The notes beneath the pieces are model-generated. The model saw nothing but the letters and a program-made list of their open reading frames with translations. It was not told where the DNA came from and ran no database searches. From Bacillota bacterium (GTDB lineage: Bacteria; Bacillota; Clostridia; Lachnospirales; WQUN01): 6,048 nucleotides of DNA. The position numbers were made by a program, and so were the translations under genes. Positions 1 through 6,048 of this stretch are shown here, piece after piece (position 1 is the stretch's first letter; each line of letters opens with the position of its first letter). The stretch covers positions 1 to 6,048 of the forward strand of contig WQUN01000074.1 in assembly GCA_009782085.1 (NCBI GenBank), given 5' to 3'.

Positions 1-9
1 GGCCGTGAA

Positions 10-48
10 AACGGAGGAGATCGTCTTTTGTATGACGGCCTCCTCGTT
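10..48. repeat. Imperfect hairpin near left edge
   Basis: Bases 10-25 pair with 34-48 around an 8-base loop. The stem is about 13 bp with one A-C mismatch, one T-G pair and one bulged G; the GGAGGAG/CTCCTC block is its strongest part. Read on the minus strand the stem is followed by GTTTTC, so it could be a weak terminator for a minus-strand transcript, but the T run is short. Its role is unknown. Confidence 0.4.
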
Positions 49-117
49 GCGGGCCGGGATTATTATTGTGCATCTGTTGATCGGGGATCACCTCGGGGTT
101 TTGCGCGGAGCGTTTTT

Positions 118-137
118 ATCACAGGTTATCACAGGTT
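118..137. repeat. Perfect tandem 10-bp repeat
   Basis: ATCACAGGTT occurs twice back to back (118-127 and 128-137). The 10-bp period puts both copies on the same face of the helix, as in some regulator sites, but it lies more than 200 bp upstream of the GH2 promoter. It resembles but does not match a DnaA box (TTATCCACA). Two copies this short could be replication slippage. Confidence 0.6.
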
Positions 138-197
138 CCGCGTGCGCCCATTTTATCCCTTTCAGGGGGGAAATGCAAGGGAAAGAACGGATTTACG

Positions 198-338
198 CGG
201 ATAAAATTATCATTCCGCGGATACATGGCGCGTTGTAGGGGACGCCCCCCAGGGCGTCCCGTTACCTGAATCCGCCGACAACCGCGGGACGCCGAGGGCG
301 GCGTCCCCCACGGGCGTATCCCGCGAAAATTTGCCGCG
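198..338. repeat. Palindromic repeat element, copy A (two GC-rich hairpins)
   Basis: The core at 235-311 (77 bp) begins GTAGGGGACGCC and ends GGCGTCCCCCAC. It holds two hairpins, each with a perfect 9-bp stem and 4-base loop: 239-247 with 252-260, and 286-294 with 299-307. The core is about 89% identical to copy B at 3064-3139, in the same orientation. Similarity continues on the right to about 338 (CGAAAATTTGCCGCG here, CGAAAATATGCCGCA in B). The left border near 198 is less certain because that arm has diverged. It looks like a small non-autonomous (MITE- or REP-like) element with no coding capacity. Its right end is 19 bp from the -35 box of the GH2 gene. Confidence 0.7.
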
Positions 339-357
339 CCCCGCGCCGACGCCGCGG

Positions 358-386
358 TTGCTTTTACCGCCGCGGCGGGGTATAAT
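358..386 (+). promoter_or_regulatory. Sigma-70-type promoter of the GH2 gene
   Basis: A perfect -10 box TATAAT lies at 381-386, with TTGCTT at 358-363 as the -35 box and a 17-bp spacer. Transcription would start near 393, giving a leader of about 40 bases before the ATG at 435. The spacer contains a perfect 12-bp palindrome, CCGCCGCGGCGG (367-378), which could be a repressor site, though such a GC-rich palindrome may also be chance. Confidence 0.7.
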
Positions 387-422
387 ACGAAGGTCAGACT
401 AAAAAAGGACTTATTCAATAAC

Positions 423-428
423 GGAGGG
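423..428 (+). promoter_or_regulatory. Ribosome binding site of the GH2 gene
   Basis: GGAGGG lies six bases before ATG 435. This near-ideal Shine-Dalgarno spacing fixes the start codon. Confidence 0.85.
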
Positions 429-434
429 TTATCA

Positions 435-2747
435 ATGCAAAGACAAAACCTCAGCCGGGACTGGGAATTCACCCTGTCCGGCCGCGACGCCGGCGGCCCG
501 CCCGAACACGCGGACCTGCCCCACGACTACAGCATCCTCCGGAAACGCGACCCCGAATGCCGGGCCGGGCGCGACGGCGGCTTTTTCCCCTGCGGGATCG
601 CGGAGTATAAAAAGACGCTTTACGCCCCGGAGGACTGGCTCGGCAAGGCCGTCATGCTGGAGTTCGACGGGGTATACATGAACGCGACCGTCCGCGTGAA
701 CCACAACATCGCCGCCGCGCACCCCTACGGATATACGGGCTTCCGCTGCGACATCGCGCCGTTCCTTCGCTACGGCAAGAACAACGGGATCGCCGTGAAC
801 GTCAACAACGACGCTTTGCCGAACTCCCGCTGGTACTCCGGCTCGGGCGTCTACAGGCACGTGTGGCTTTTGACCGGCGAGAAGGCGTACGTCTATCCCG
901 AGGGGGTCTACATAACGACCCCGAACAACTCCGCCGTCTCCGTGGAGACGACTGTCGGCAGCGACGCGGCCAGGGCCGTCGTCGTCCGCTCGACGGTGAT
1001 CCGCGCGGACGGGCTCGAAGCGGCCTCCGCCGACGTGTCTGTCATAGCCGGCAAGGGCCAGACCAGGGCCAACCAGACCATCCAGCTTTCGGACCCGGTT
1101 CTGTGGTCGCTGGAAAATCCGTATCTGTACACCCTCCGGACGGAGATATTCGCCGACGGCGACCTGACGGACACCGTCGAGACAAAGTTCGGCGTGCGGA
1201 CCGTCCGGGCCGACGCGGAGAACGGCTTCCGCCTGAACGGCGTCCCGATGAAGCTGAAGGGCGGCTGCGTCCACCACGACTGCGGCATTTTGGGCTCCGC
1301 CGCGTTCGACCGGGCGGAGGAGCGCAAGGTGGAGCTGTTGAAGCAAAGCGGCTTCAACGCCGTGCGCACCGCCCACAATCCGCCGTCGCCCGCGTTTTTG
1401 GACGCCTGCGACAGGCTCGGCATGATCGTGATGGACGAGGCCTTCGACTGCTGGCGCGAGCAGAAATTGCCCTACGATTATCACCTCTACTTCGCGGACT
1501 GGTGGAAGCGCGACATGGCGGCCATGATCATGCGCGACCGCAACCACCCGTCCATAGCCTTCTGGTCCACGGGAAACGAGATAATAGAGCGCGACGGGCG
1601 CTCCGGCGGGGCGGCGCTGGCCAAAGAGCTGGCGGACTACGCCCGCGGCCTGGACGGCACGCGGCTGATAACCAACGCCGTCTGCGGCCTATGGGGGAGC
1701 GAGATGAACAGGGAGGGCGCGGACGACCCCTGGGCGGAACTGACGCGGGATTTCATCGCGCCGCTGGACGTGGCCGGGTACAACTACCTGCCCGACCGGT
1801 ACGTCAAGGACGGGAAGCTGTTCCCGAACCGCGTGATCGTCGGCACGGAGACCGTCCCGAAGGAGGCCTTCGAATACTGGGAGCTGGTCGAGCAAAACCC
1901 CCGCGTCATCGGCGACTTTGTCTGGACTGCCCTGGACTACCTCGGCGAGGCGGGGATCGGCCGCGTGGAATACGGCGGAGGCTCCGCCCAGCACAGCCTT
2001 CCGGACGCCTACCCCTGGAACCAGGCCTGGTGCGGCGACATCGACGTCTGCGGCTTCAAGCGGCCCCAGTCCTATTACAGGGATTTCGTGTGGGGCGTCG
2101 GCACAAGGCCGTATATAGGCGTGCACGACCCGAAGAACTACGGCGCGGCGGCCGAGCGCTCCTACTGGGGCTGGTGGGATGTGACGGAGTGTTGGACGTG
2201 GGACGGCTTCGAGGGCAAGCCTATTAAAATAGAGGTCTACAGCGGCGGCGACGAGGTCGAGCTCGCGCTTAACGGCGCGTCCTTGGGCAGAAAGCCCGCC
2301 GGGAAAGCCGCCAAATATCTCGCGGAGTTCGAGACGGTTTATACCCCCGGCGAACTTACGGCGATCACATACGAAAACGGCGCGGAGACCTTCCGCGCGG
2401 CCGTAAAAACGGCCGGCAGGCCCGCGTCGATCCGCCTCACGCCGGACAGGGCAGTCCTGGACAAATTCGACGACCTCTCCTTTGTGACGGTCGAGGTTCT
2501 GGACGCCGACGGCAACCCGGCGTCGCAGGCGTCGACCCAAATGTACCTGACGGTCAGCGGCGCGGGCGTCCTCCAGGCCGCCGGGAACAACGACCCCAGG
2601 AACGAGGACATGTATGTCGGGGCCGCGCACCGGGCGCACAGGGGCAAGGCCATGGCGGTCGTCCGGGCGAAGGGAAAAGGGGAGATAACCCTTTGCGCCG
2701 CCGCGGAGGGGATCAGGGCGGCGGAGGCCGTAATAGAGGCCCGCTGA
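435..2747 (+). CDS. Glycoside hydrolase family 2, beta-galactosidase-like
   Basis: A retaining exo-glycosidase that probably removes non-reducing beta-linked sugars (most likely galactose) from imported oligosaccharides. No signal peptide or membrane segment is visible, so it should be cytoplasmic. The domain order is typical: jelly-roll sugar-binding domain (about 1-147, with LPHDYS at 28-33, HPYGY at 96-100 and NSRWYSGSGVYRHVW at 130-144), Ig-like domain (about 155-258), TIM barrel (about 263-560), then a DUF4982-like domain (about 595-660) and a terminal Ig-like domain (about 663-770). Catalytic features are intact: R311 and H314 in AVRTAHNPP, the acid/base E382 in STGNEI, and the nucleophile E472 in VGTETVP, followed by DFVW at 494-497. 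The length of 770 residues is normal for this architecture. It has its own promoter and SD and no co-directional neighbour, so it appears monocistronic. Within the first domain, HNIAAAHPYGY replaces the usual NG..LG.HPYGY, an atypical loop. Family assignment is firm; beta-galactosidase rather than another GH2 activity is inference. Confidence 0.93.
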   Translation: MQRQNLSRDWEFTLSGRDAGGPPEHADLPHDYSILRKRDPECRAGRDGGFFPCGIAEYKKTLYAPEDWLGKAVMLEFDGVYMNATVRVNHNIAAAHPYGYTGFRCDIAPFLRYGKNNGIAVNVNNDALPNSRWYSGSGVYRHVWLLTGEKAYVYPEGVYITTPNNSAVSVETTVGSDAARAVVVRSTVIRADGLEAASADVSVIAGKGQTRANQTIQLSDPVLWSLENPYLYTLRTEIFADGDLTDTVETKFGVRTVRADAENGFRLNGVPMKLKGGCVHHDCGILGSAAFDRAEERKVELLKQSGFNAVRTAHNPPSPAFLDACDRLGMIVMDEAFDCWREQKLPYDYHLYFADWWKRDMAAMIMRDRNHPSIAFWSTGNEIIERDGRSGGAALAKELADYARGLDGTRLITNAVCGLWGSEMNREGADDPWAELTRDFIAPLDVAGYNYLPDRYVKDGKLFPNRVIVGTETVPKEAFEYWELVEQNPRVIGDFVWTALDYLGEAGIGRVEYGGGSAQHSLPDAYPWNQAWCGDIDVCGFKRPQSYYRDFVWGVGTRPYIGVHDPKNYGAAAERSYWGWWDVTECWTWDGFEGKPIKIEVYSGGDEVELALNGASLGRKPAGKAAKYLAEFETVYTPGELTAITYENGAETFRAAVKTAGRPASIRLTPDRAVLDKFDDLSFVTVEVLDADGNPASQASTQMYLTVSGAGVLQAAGNNDPRNEDMYVGAAHRAHRGKAMAVVRAKGKGEITLCAAAEGIRAAEAVIEAR

Positions 2748-2751
2748 GGGA

Positions 2752-2854
2752 TATACCGACACGCGGAAACATTTGCCTCCTCTGTCGCCGATACGCCGCA
2801 GAAGCATTCGTCGTATCGGCTCGTCGTCGGCATATGTTTTCTGCGGTCGGTATA
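2752..2854. repeat. 103-bp imperfect palindrome after the GH2 stop
   Basis: It starts five bases after the stop codon. The outer arms (about 2752-2777 and 2829-2854) begin TATACCGAC on each strand and stay similar through AAACAT.TGCC; the inner stem GCCGATACG (2787-2795) with CGTATCGGC (2812-2820) is a perfect 9 bp. As RNA this would be a long hairpin able to stabilise or end the GH2 transcript, but no T run follows. An additional copy of the outer arm lies at 2869-2890, which suggests a repeat element and not a simple terminator. Confidence 0.65.
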
Positions 2855-2868
2855 ACATAACCGTATTC

Positions 2869-2890
2869 TATACCGGAGCGCGAAAACATT
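2869..2890 (+). repeat. Extra copy of the palindrome arm
   Basis: These 22 bases match the left arm at 2752-2773 in 18 of 22 positions (both start TATACCG and end AAACATT). With the reverse-complement arm at 2833-2854 this gives three related copies within 140 bp, as if a partial second element adjoins the first. Confidence 0.55.
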
Positions 2891-2919
2891 AGGCTACTGT
2901 AGCTGTTCGACTTAAAAAA

Positions 2920-2973
2920 GTCACCCTGAGCGAAGCGAAGGGTCTTAAGATTCTTCGCTTCGCTCAGAATGAC
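2920..2973. repeat. 54-bp palindrome of the CTGAGCGAAGCGAAG family
   Basis: Two 27-base arms (2920-2946, 2947-2973) abut without a loop and differ at four positions; the ends are GTCA and TGAC. The core CTGAGCGAAGCGAAG with TCTTCGCTTCGCTCAG belongs to a small palindromic repeat seen, from general knowledge, dispersed in many bacterial genomes. A second, larger copy is at 5957-6025. No coding capacity. It lies in the shared 3' region of the two convergent genes and could limit read-through in both directions. Confidence 0.8.
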
Positions 2974-3028
2974 AATTCAACCTTATTTCCGACTATCGCC
3001 GCTGTCAAGCCCCGCCCCTACAGCCGGA

Positions 3029-3173
3029 TGCAGCAAATTTTCGTGGTATATTATAGGAAAAACGCAGGGGACGCCCCCAGAGCGTCCCGTTGACTGAATC
3101 TGCCGGCAACTGCGGGACGCCGAGGGAGGCGTCCCCTACTGTATTATGGCGTTTTCCACGAAAATATGCCGCA
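3029..3173. repeat. Palindromic repeat element, copy B (two GC-rich hairpins)
   Basis: This copy has clear ends: 18-base terminal inverted repeats at 3029-3046 (TGCAGCAAATTTTCGTGG) and 3156-3173, matching in 16 of 18 positions, giving a 145-bp element. The core (3064-3139) ends GGCGTCCCCTAC and contains hairpins at 3068-3074/3082-3088 (7 bp) and 3114-3121/3128-3135 (8 bp). It is about 89% identical to copy A upstream of the GH2 gene. Reading frames across it are products of the repeat. It ends 46 bp from the mgtA stop codon. Confidence 0.75.
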
Positions 3174-3219
3174 CTGAGGGCTGAGGGGTAACATAACCGC
3201 GGCCTAAGAAACAAAGGCC

Positions 3220-5865
3220 CTACAGCCACTCCCCGTATCTCCCGATGTAAAAGCGCTTGACGCCCTGGGACGCCAGCGCGTACAGGACCAGCACGCCCGT
3301 CAGGAACAGATAGTAGGAGCCGTTCATCACGGCGAAATTAAAGCCCGGCACGCCGCTGAGGATAACAGGGATCAGCACCGCCGCCGCGACGCAGGCCAAG
3401 GTCGAGAACATCAGCCTCTTGTCCGCCCTGGACTGGACGAACGGGATCTTCGACGTGCGGACGAAGTGGACTATCAACAGCTGCGATATGAGGCCCTCGA
3501 TGAACCAGCCGGTCTGAAAATGCGAGGCCCAGATGAAATTCCCCTGGGCGTCCGTCGCGCCGTTGAAGCCCAGCACGAACCACAGCCCCGCGAACATCGC
3601 CATGTCGAACACCGAGCTGGTGGCGCCGAACACGTTCATGAAATGGGAAATGCCTTTCATGTTCCATTTCTTCGGCGCTTTCAGGAATTCCGGGTCCACG
3701 TTGTCCCAGGGTATCGCGATCTGGGACAGGTCGTACACCAGGTTCTGGATCAGTATCATTATCGCGATCATCGGCAGGAACGGCAGAAAGACGCTCGCGA
3801 CGAGCACGCTGAACACGTTGCCGAAGTTGGACGACAGCGCCATCTTGATGTACTTCATTATGTTGCCGTATATCCGGCGGCCCTCGTAGATGCCGTCCGT
3901 CAGCACCCCCAGGTTTTTCTCCAGGAGGATGATATCCGAGCTTTCCTTGGCTATGTCGGCGGCGCTGTCCACCGATATGCCCACGTCGGCGGAGCGCAGG
4001 GACGGCGCGTCGTTGACGCCGTCCCCCATGTAGCCGACGACATGCCCGTTTTGCCGGAGCGCGGTCACCACGCGCTCCTTTTGCATCGGCGCGAGCCTGG
4101 CGAATATGTTGGTCTTTTCGGCGGCGGCTTTAAGCTCCCCGTCGTCCAGCTTTTCTATGTCCGCGCCGGTCAGTATGCCGTCGAAGCGCATATTCACCTG
4201 CGAGCAGATATGCCGCGCCACCAAAGGCGCGTCCCCGGTCAGCACCTTTATGTCCACGCCAGCGCCGTACAGGGCCTTGACGGCGTCGGCCACGCCGGGC
4301 TTGGGCGGGTCCAGAAAGGCGACGTACCCGATAAACGTCATGTCCTTCTCGTCGTCCGGGCCGAAGACGCCCTGGCCGGGGTATTCCTTTTTCTCGGCGA
4401 TGGCGATGACGTGCATCCCCTGTTGGTTCAGCTCATCGGCGTGGCTCATGATCTTCGCGGTCTGCTCGTCCTTTATCGGCACGGTTTGGTCCCCGTCCCG
4501 CACCGCCGCGCAGGCTTTCAGTATCTCCTCCACGGCGCCCTTGGCGATTATCCGGACGTTCCCGTCCGCGTCGCTTATCACGATGCTCATCCGCTTGCGG
4601 TTGTAATCGAACGGTATCTCGTCGATCTTCCGGTATACGCTCACGTCGTCCTTGATCCCGCGCTCCATGCCGAAGGCGATGACGGCCTTGTCGATCAGGT
4701 TCTTTATGCCGGTGGAGAAGTAGCTGTTCATGAACGCGTAGTCGAGTATCTGCAGGTCGTCCGCCCCGTTGACGTTGATGTACCGCTGGAGCGCCACGTT
4801 GTCCTCGGTCAGCGTGCCGGTCTTGTCCGTGCAGAGCGTGTCGATGGCGCCGAGGTTCTGTATCGACGAGATATTCTTGACGATGGTCTTCTTTTTCGCG
4901 AGAAAACTGGCCCCCTTGGAGAGGGTCGAGTTGATGATCATCGGCATCATGCCCGGGGTTATGCCCACCGCCACCGCTATGGAGAACATCAGCGCGGCGA
5001 CCCAGTCGCCCTTGACAAAGCCGTTTATCAGAAACACGCCGATGACGACCGCCGACATGTAGATCAGCAGCAGATTGGTGATTTTATGCACGCCCGTCTC
5101 AAAGTTGGTGGTCTCCCTGCGGCCCTCGACAGTGGCGGCGATATGGCCCATGTAAGTGCTTTTGCCGGTCTTGATCACCACGCCGGCCCCGGAGCCGTTG
5201 ACGCAGTTGCAGCCCATCAGGCAGATGTTGTCCAGATCGGCGCTGCCCTTGCCGGTGTCCGCCTCGTCGGCCTTCTTCTCCACCGGCGCCGATTCCCCCG
5301 TGAACACCGACTGGGAGACGAACAGGTCCTTGCAGCCTATCACGCGCAGGTCCGCCGGGACGATGGAACCGGAGCCCAGTTCCACCACGTCCCCGGCGAC
5401 GATCTCCTCGATGTTCTTTTTGACGAGCTGCCCGTCCCGCCGCACGTCCACGGTCGTATGCAGCATGGTTTTGAGCCTCTCGCCGCCGAGGTAGGAGTTA
5501 TAGTCCTGGACAAAGCGGATAAGCGCGCTGACCACCGCCAGGATGAAGATGATCGCCGCGCCCAGCGTATCCCCTATGAGCGGCGTGAGCGAGAGCGCCC
5601 CCAGCAAAATCAGAACCAGTATAAATTCGTCCGCGAAGGATTTAAGGAGGAATATGTACCAGGGCTTGAGCTTCGTGTCCGTCGTGGCGTTCGGGCCGTC
5701 CCGCTCCAGCCGTTTTTGCGCCTCTGCCTCCGTGAGGCCGTTTTCGGCGCTGTCGAGCCTTTTCAGAATGTCCGCGGCGGAGCCGGAGGAAAAAACCTTG
5801 TACTCCCGCTCCAAGGCGCTGTTCTGACCGGTAACTTTCCTGACGTCGCGGTGCGTGATTTTCAT
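3220..5865 (-). CDS. mgtA: Mg2+-importing P-type ATPase (MgtA family)
   Basis: An inner-membrane P-type ATPase of the type IIIB magnesium group, which uses ATP to bring Mg2+ into the cell. At 881 residues it is close to E. coli MgtA (about 898). Order: cytoplasmic N-terminal region (about 25-65), M1-M2 (about 70-118), actuator domain with TGES at 189-192, M3-M4 (about 262-311), phosphorylation motif DKTGT with D347, nucleotide-binding domain with KGA at 442-444, LDPPK at 518-522, TGD at 543-545, hinge GDGVND at 614-619, then M5-M10 (about 683-868). M5 SSNFGNVFSVLVAS (678-691) and M6 QNLVYD (707-712, with N708 and D712) are the usual MgtA ion-path motifs. The odd point is M4: ITPGMMPMI (302-310), with G305 where MgtA proteins normally have glutamate (TPEMLPMI). 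ATG 5865 is set by a strong SD. It is convergent with the GH2 gene and stands alone. Confidence 0.94.
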   Translation of the reverse strand: MKITHRDVRKVTGQNSALEREYKVFSSGSAADILKRLDSAENGLTEAEAQKRLERDGPNATTDTKLKPWYIFLLKSFADEFILVLILLGALSLTPLIGDTLGAAIIFILAVVSALIRFVQDYNSYLGGERLKTMLHTTVDVRRDGQLVKKNIEEIVAGDVVELGSGSIVPADLRVIGCKDLFVSQSVFTGESAPVEKKADEADTGKGSADLDNICLMGCNCVNGSGAGVVIKTGKSTYMGHIAATVEGRRETTNFETGVHKITNLLLIYMSAVVIGVFLINGFVKGDWVAALMFSIAVAVGITPGMMPMIINSTLSKGASFLAKKKTIVKNISSIQNLGAIDTLCTDKTGTLTEDNVALQRYINVNGADDLQILDYAFMNSYFSTGIKNLIDKAVIAFGMERGIKDDVSVYRKIDEIPFDYNRKRMSIVISDADGNVRIIAKGAVEEILKACAAVRDGDQTVPIKDEQTAKIMSHADELNQQGMHVIAIAEKKEYPGQGVFGPDDEKDMTFIGYVAFLDPPKPGVADAVKALYGAGVDIKVLTGDAPLVARHICSQVNMRFDGILTGADIEKLDDGELKAAAEKTNIFARLAPMQKERVVTALRQNGHVVGYMGDGVNDAPSLRSADVGISVDSAADIAKESSDIILLEKNLGVLTDGIYEGRRIYGNIMKYIKMALSSNFGNVFSVLVASVFLPFLPMIAIMILIQNLVYDLSQIAIPWDNVDPEFLKAPKKWNMKGISHFMNVFGATSSVFDMAMFAGLWFVLGFNGATDAQGNFIWASHFQTGWFIEGLISQLLIVHFVRTSKIPFVQSRADKRLMFSTLACVAAAVLIPVILSGVPGFNFAVMNGSYYLFLTGVLVLYALASQGVKRFYIGRYGEWL

Positions 5866-5871
5866 ACGGAA

Positions 5872-5878
5872 CTCCTTT
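5872..5878 (-). promoter_or_regulatory. Ribosome binding site of mgtA
   Basis: On the minus strand AAAGGAG lies six bases before the ATG at 5863-5865. This supports that start over any internal one. Confidence 0.85.
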
Positions 5879-5907
5879 CGGGGAACTGATACGTCATCCC
5901 GGAATTA

Positions 5908-5930
5908 CTGACCACGGTCATTTGGGTCAG
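5908..5930. promoter_or_regulatory. Cluster of GGTCA half-sites upstream of mgtA
   Basis: TGACC at 5909-5913 and GGTCA at 5916-5920 form an inverted pair two bases apart, and another GGTCA follows at 5925-5929. CTGACC (5908-5913) and GGTCAG (5925-5930) also pair as a 6-bp stem. The cluster lies 43-65 bases upstream of the mgtA start. It could be a binding site for a regulator of Mg2+ uptake or a hairpin in the leader. I recognise no specific regulator; no Mg2+ riboswitch is apparent and the leader is too short for an M-box. Confidence 0.3.
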
Positions 5931-5932
5931 AA

Positions 5933-5961
5933 TGTTTATGGCAACTTTTATAAACTGTCAT
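5933..5961 (-). promoter_or_regulatory. Tentative mgtA promoter overlapping the repeat end
   Basis: On the minus strand ATGACA (5956-5961, 5 of 6 matches to TTGACA) is followed after 17 bp by TAAACA (5933-5938, 3 of 6 matches to TATAAT). The -35 box would be the terminal bases of the palindromic repeat. Transcription would begin near 5926 with a leader of about 60 bases. The -10 match is weak, so this is only the best candidate in a short upstream region. Confidence 0.25.
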
Positions 5962-6048
5962 CCTGAGCGAAGCGAAGGATCTTAAACAGCCAAAACATAA
6001 GATTCTTCGCTGCGCTCAGAATGACAAAAGGGGTTTATAGAGGTTGCC
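5940..6048. repeat. 109-bp nested palindrome upstream of mgtA
   Basis: The inner part (5957-6025) is a longer relative of the repeat at 2920-2973: 28-base arms (5957-5984, 5998-6025) with three mismatches and a 13-base loop. Outside it a second pair of arms, 5940-5955 (GGCAACTTTTATAAAC) and 6033-6048 (GTTTATAGAGGTTGCC), matches in 14 of 16 positions. The right outer arm ends at the last base of the window, so the true border may lie beyond. The 2920-2973 copy lacks these outer arms. No coding capacity. Confidence 0.75.

Larger units (their letters stand above)
1..197. other. Left flank with no supported gene
   Basis: I see no convincing gene here. The forward frame starting at base 1 is open from the window edge to a TAA at 202-204. 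It could be the tail of an upstream gene, but its third codon positions are not GC-rich, unlike the two real genes, and I do not recognise the protein. A second forward frame (GTG at 5 or ATG at 32, to a TAG at 236-238) ends inside the repeat element and also looks spurious. The stretch is lower in GC than the genes. It contains a hairpin at 10-48 and a tandem 10-mer at 118-137. Confidence 0.5.

Noticed and set aside
5..238. 77-codon plus-strand open frame at the left edge
   Set aside because: Its stop codon is part of the repeat end (GTAGGGG), its codon use differs from the real genes, and no family is recognisable.
119..472. 117-codon minus-strand open frame across the GH2 promoter
   Set aside because: It runs through repeat element A, the promoter and the start of the GH2 gene, and its protein is a translation of the palindromes.
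432..1547. 371-codon open frame antisense to the GH2 gene
   Set aside because: A shadow of the GC-rich GH2 gene, with biased composition and no known motif.
2920..3173. CRISPR array
   Set aside because: The repeats are palindromic, belong to different families and are not spaced regularly with unique spacers.
3201..3219. Small hairpin GGCCT...AGGCC just after the mgtA stop as a terminator
   Set aside because: The stem is only 5 bp with a 9-base loop and no T run follows on either strand.
3005..3229. 74-codon minus-strand open frame in the intergenic region
   Set aside because: It consists almost entirely of repeat element B and overlaps the end of mgtA.
3466..5889. 807-codon open frame on the plus strand, antisense to mgtA
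   Set aside because: Its low-complexity composition (rich in H, V, R, D, G) has no recognisable domain. It arises because the GC-rich codons of mgtA rarely produce stops on the opposite strand; the MgtA frame carries all family motifs.
5866..6048. M-box Mg2+ riboswitch before mgtA
   Set aside because: Only about 75-90 bases separate the start codon from the repeat, too short for an M-box, and no characteristic fold is apparent.

Overview
The window carries two complete, convergent protein genes and a set of palindromic repeats that fill almost all the non-coding space. GC is high (roughly 60% by eye) in the genes and visibly lower outside the repeats. Strong GGAGG-type ribosome binding sites, a near-consensus sigma-70-type promoter, a clostridial-style family 2 glycosidase and abundant small palindromic repeats fit a GC-rich anaerobic Firmicute (Clostridia-like, perhaps gut or rumen associated). 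That placement is inference; there is no rRNA or marker gene here.

Layout. 1-434: no supported gene; a hairpin (10-48), a tandem 10-mer (118-137), a repeat element with two GC-rich hairpins (element A, about 198-338), then a promoter (358-386) and a strong SD. 435-2747 (+): a 770-residue glycoside hydrolase family 2 enzyme, probably a cytoplasmic beta-galactosidase-like exo-glycosidase, with all catalytic residues present. 2748-3219: 472 bp with no gene, packed with three unrelated palindromic families: a 103-bp imperfect palindrome just after the GH2 stop, a 54-bp palindrome of the TCATCCTGAGCGAAGCGAAGGATCT type, and element B, a second copy of the element found upstream of the GH2 gene. 3220-5865 (-): an 881-residue MgtA-type Mg2+-importing P-type ATPase, intact except for a glycine where the family normally has the membrane glutamate of the M4 PEML motif. 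5866-6048: the mgtA leader and upstream region, with a strong SD, a cluster of GGTCA half-sites, and a 109-bp nested palindrome that ends exactly at the window edge.

The two genes converge and show no functional link: one breaks down an imported glycoside, the other takes up magnesium. Each appears to be a single-gene transcription unit. I did not find a new multi-gene system. The points worth a second look are the repeat elements, especially the extended inverted ends that go beyond their obvious cores, and the MgtA M4 substitution.
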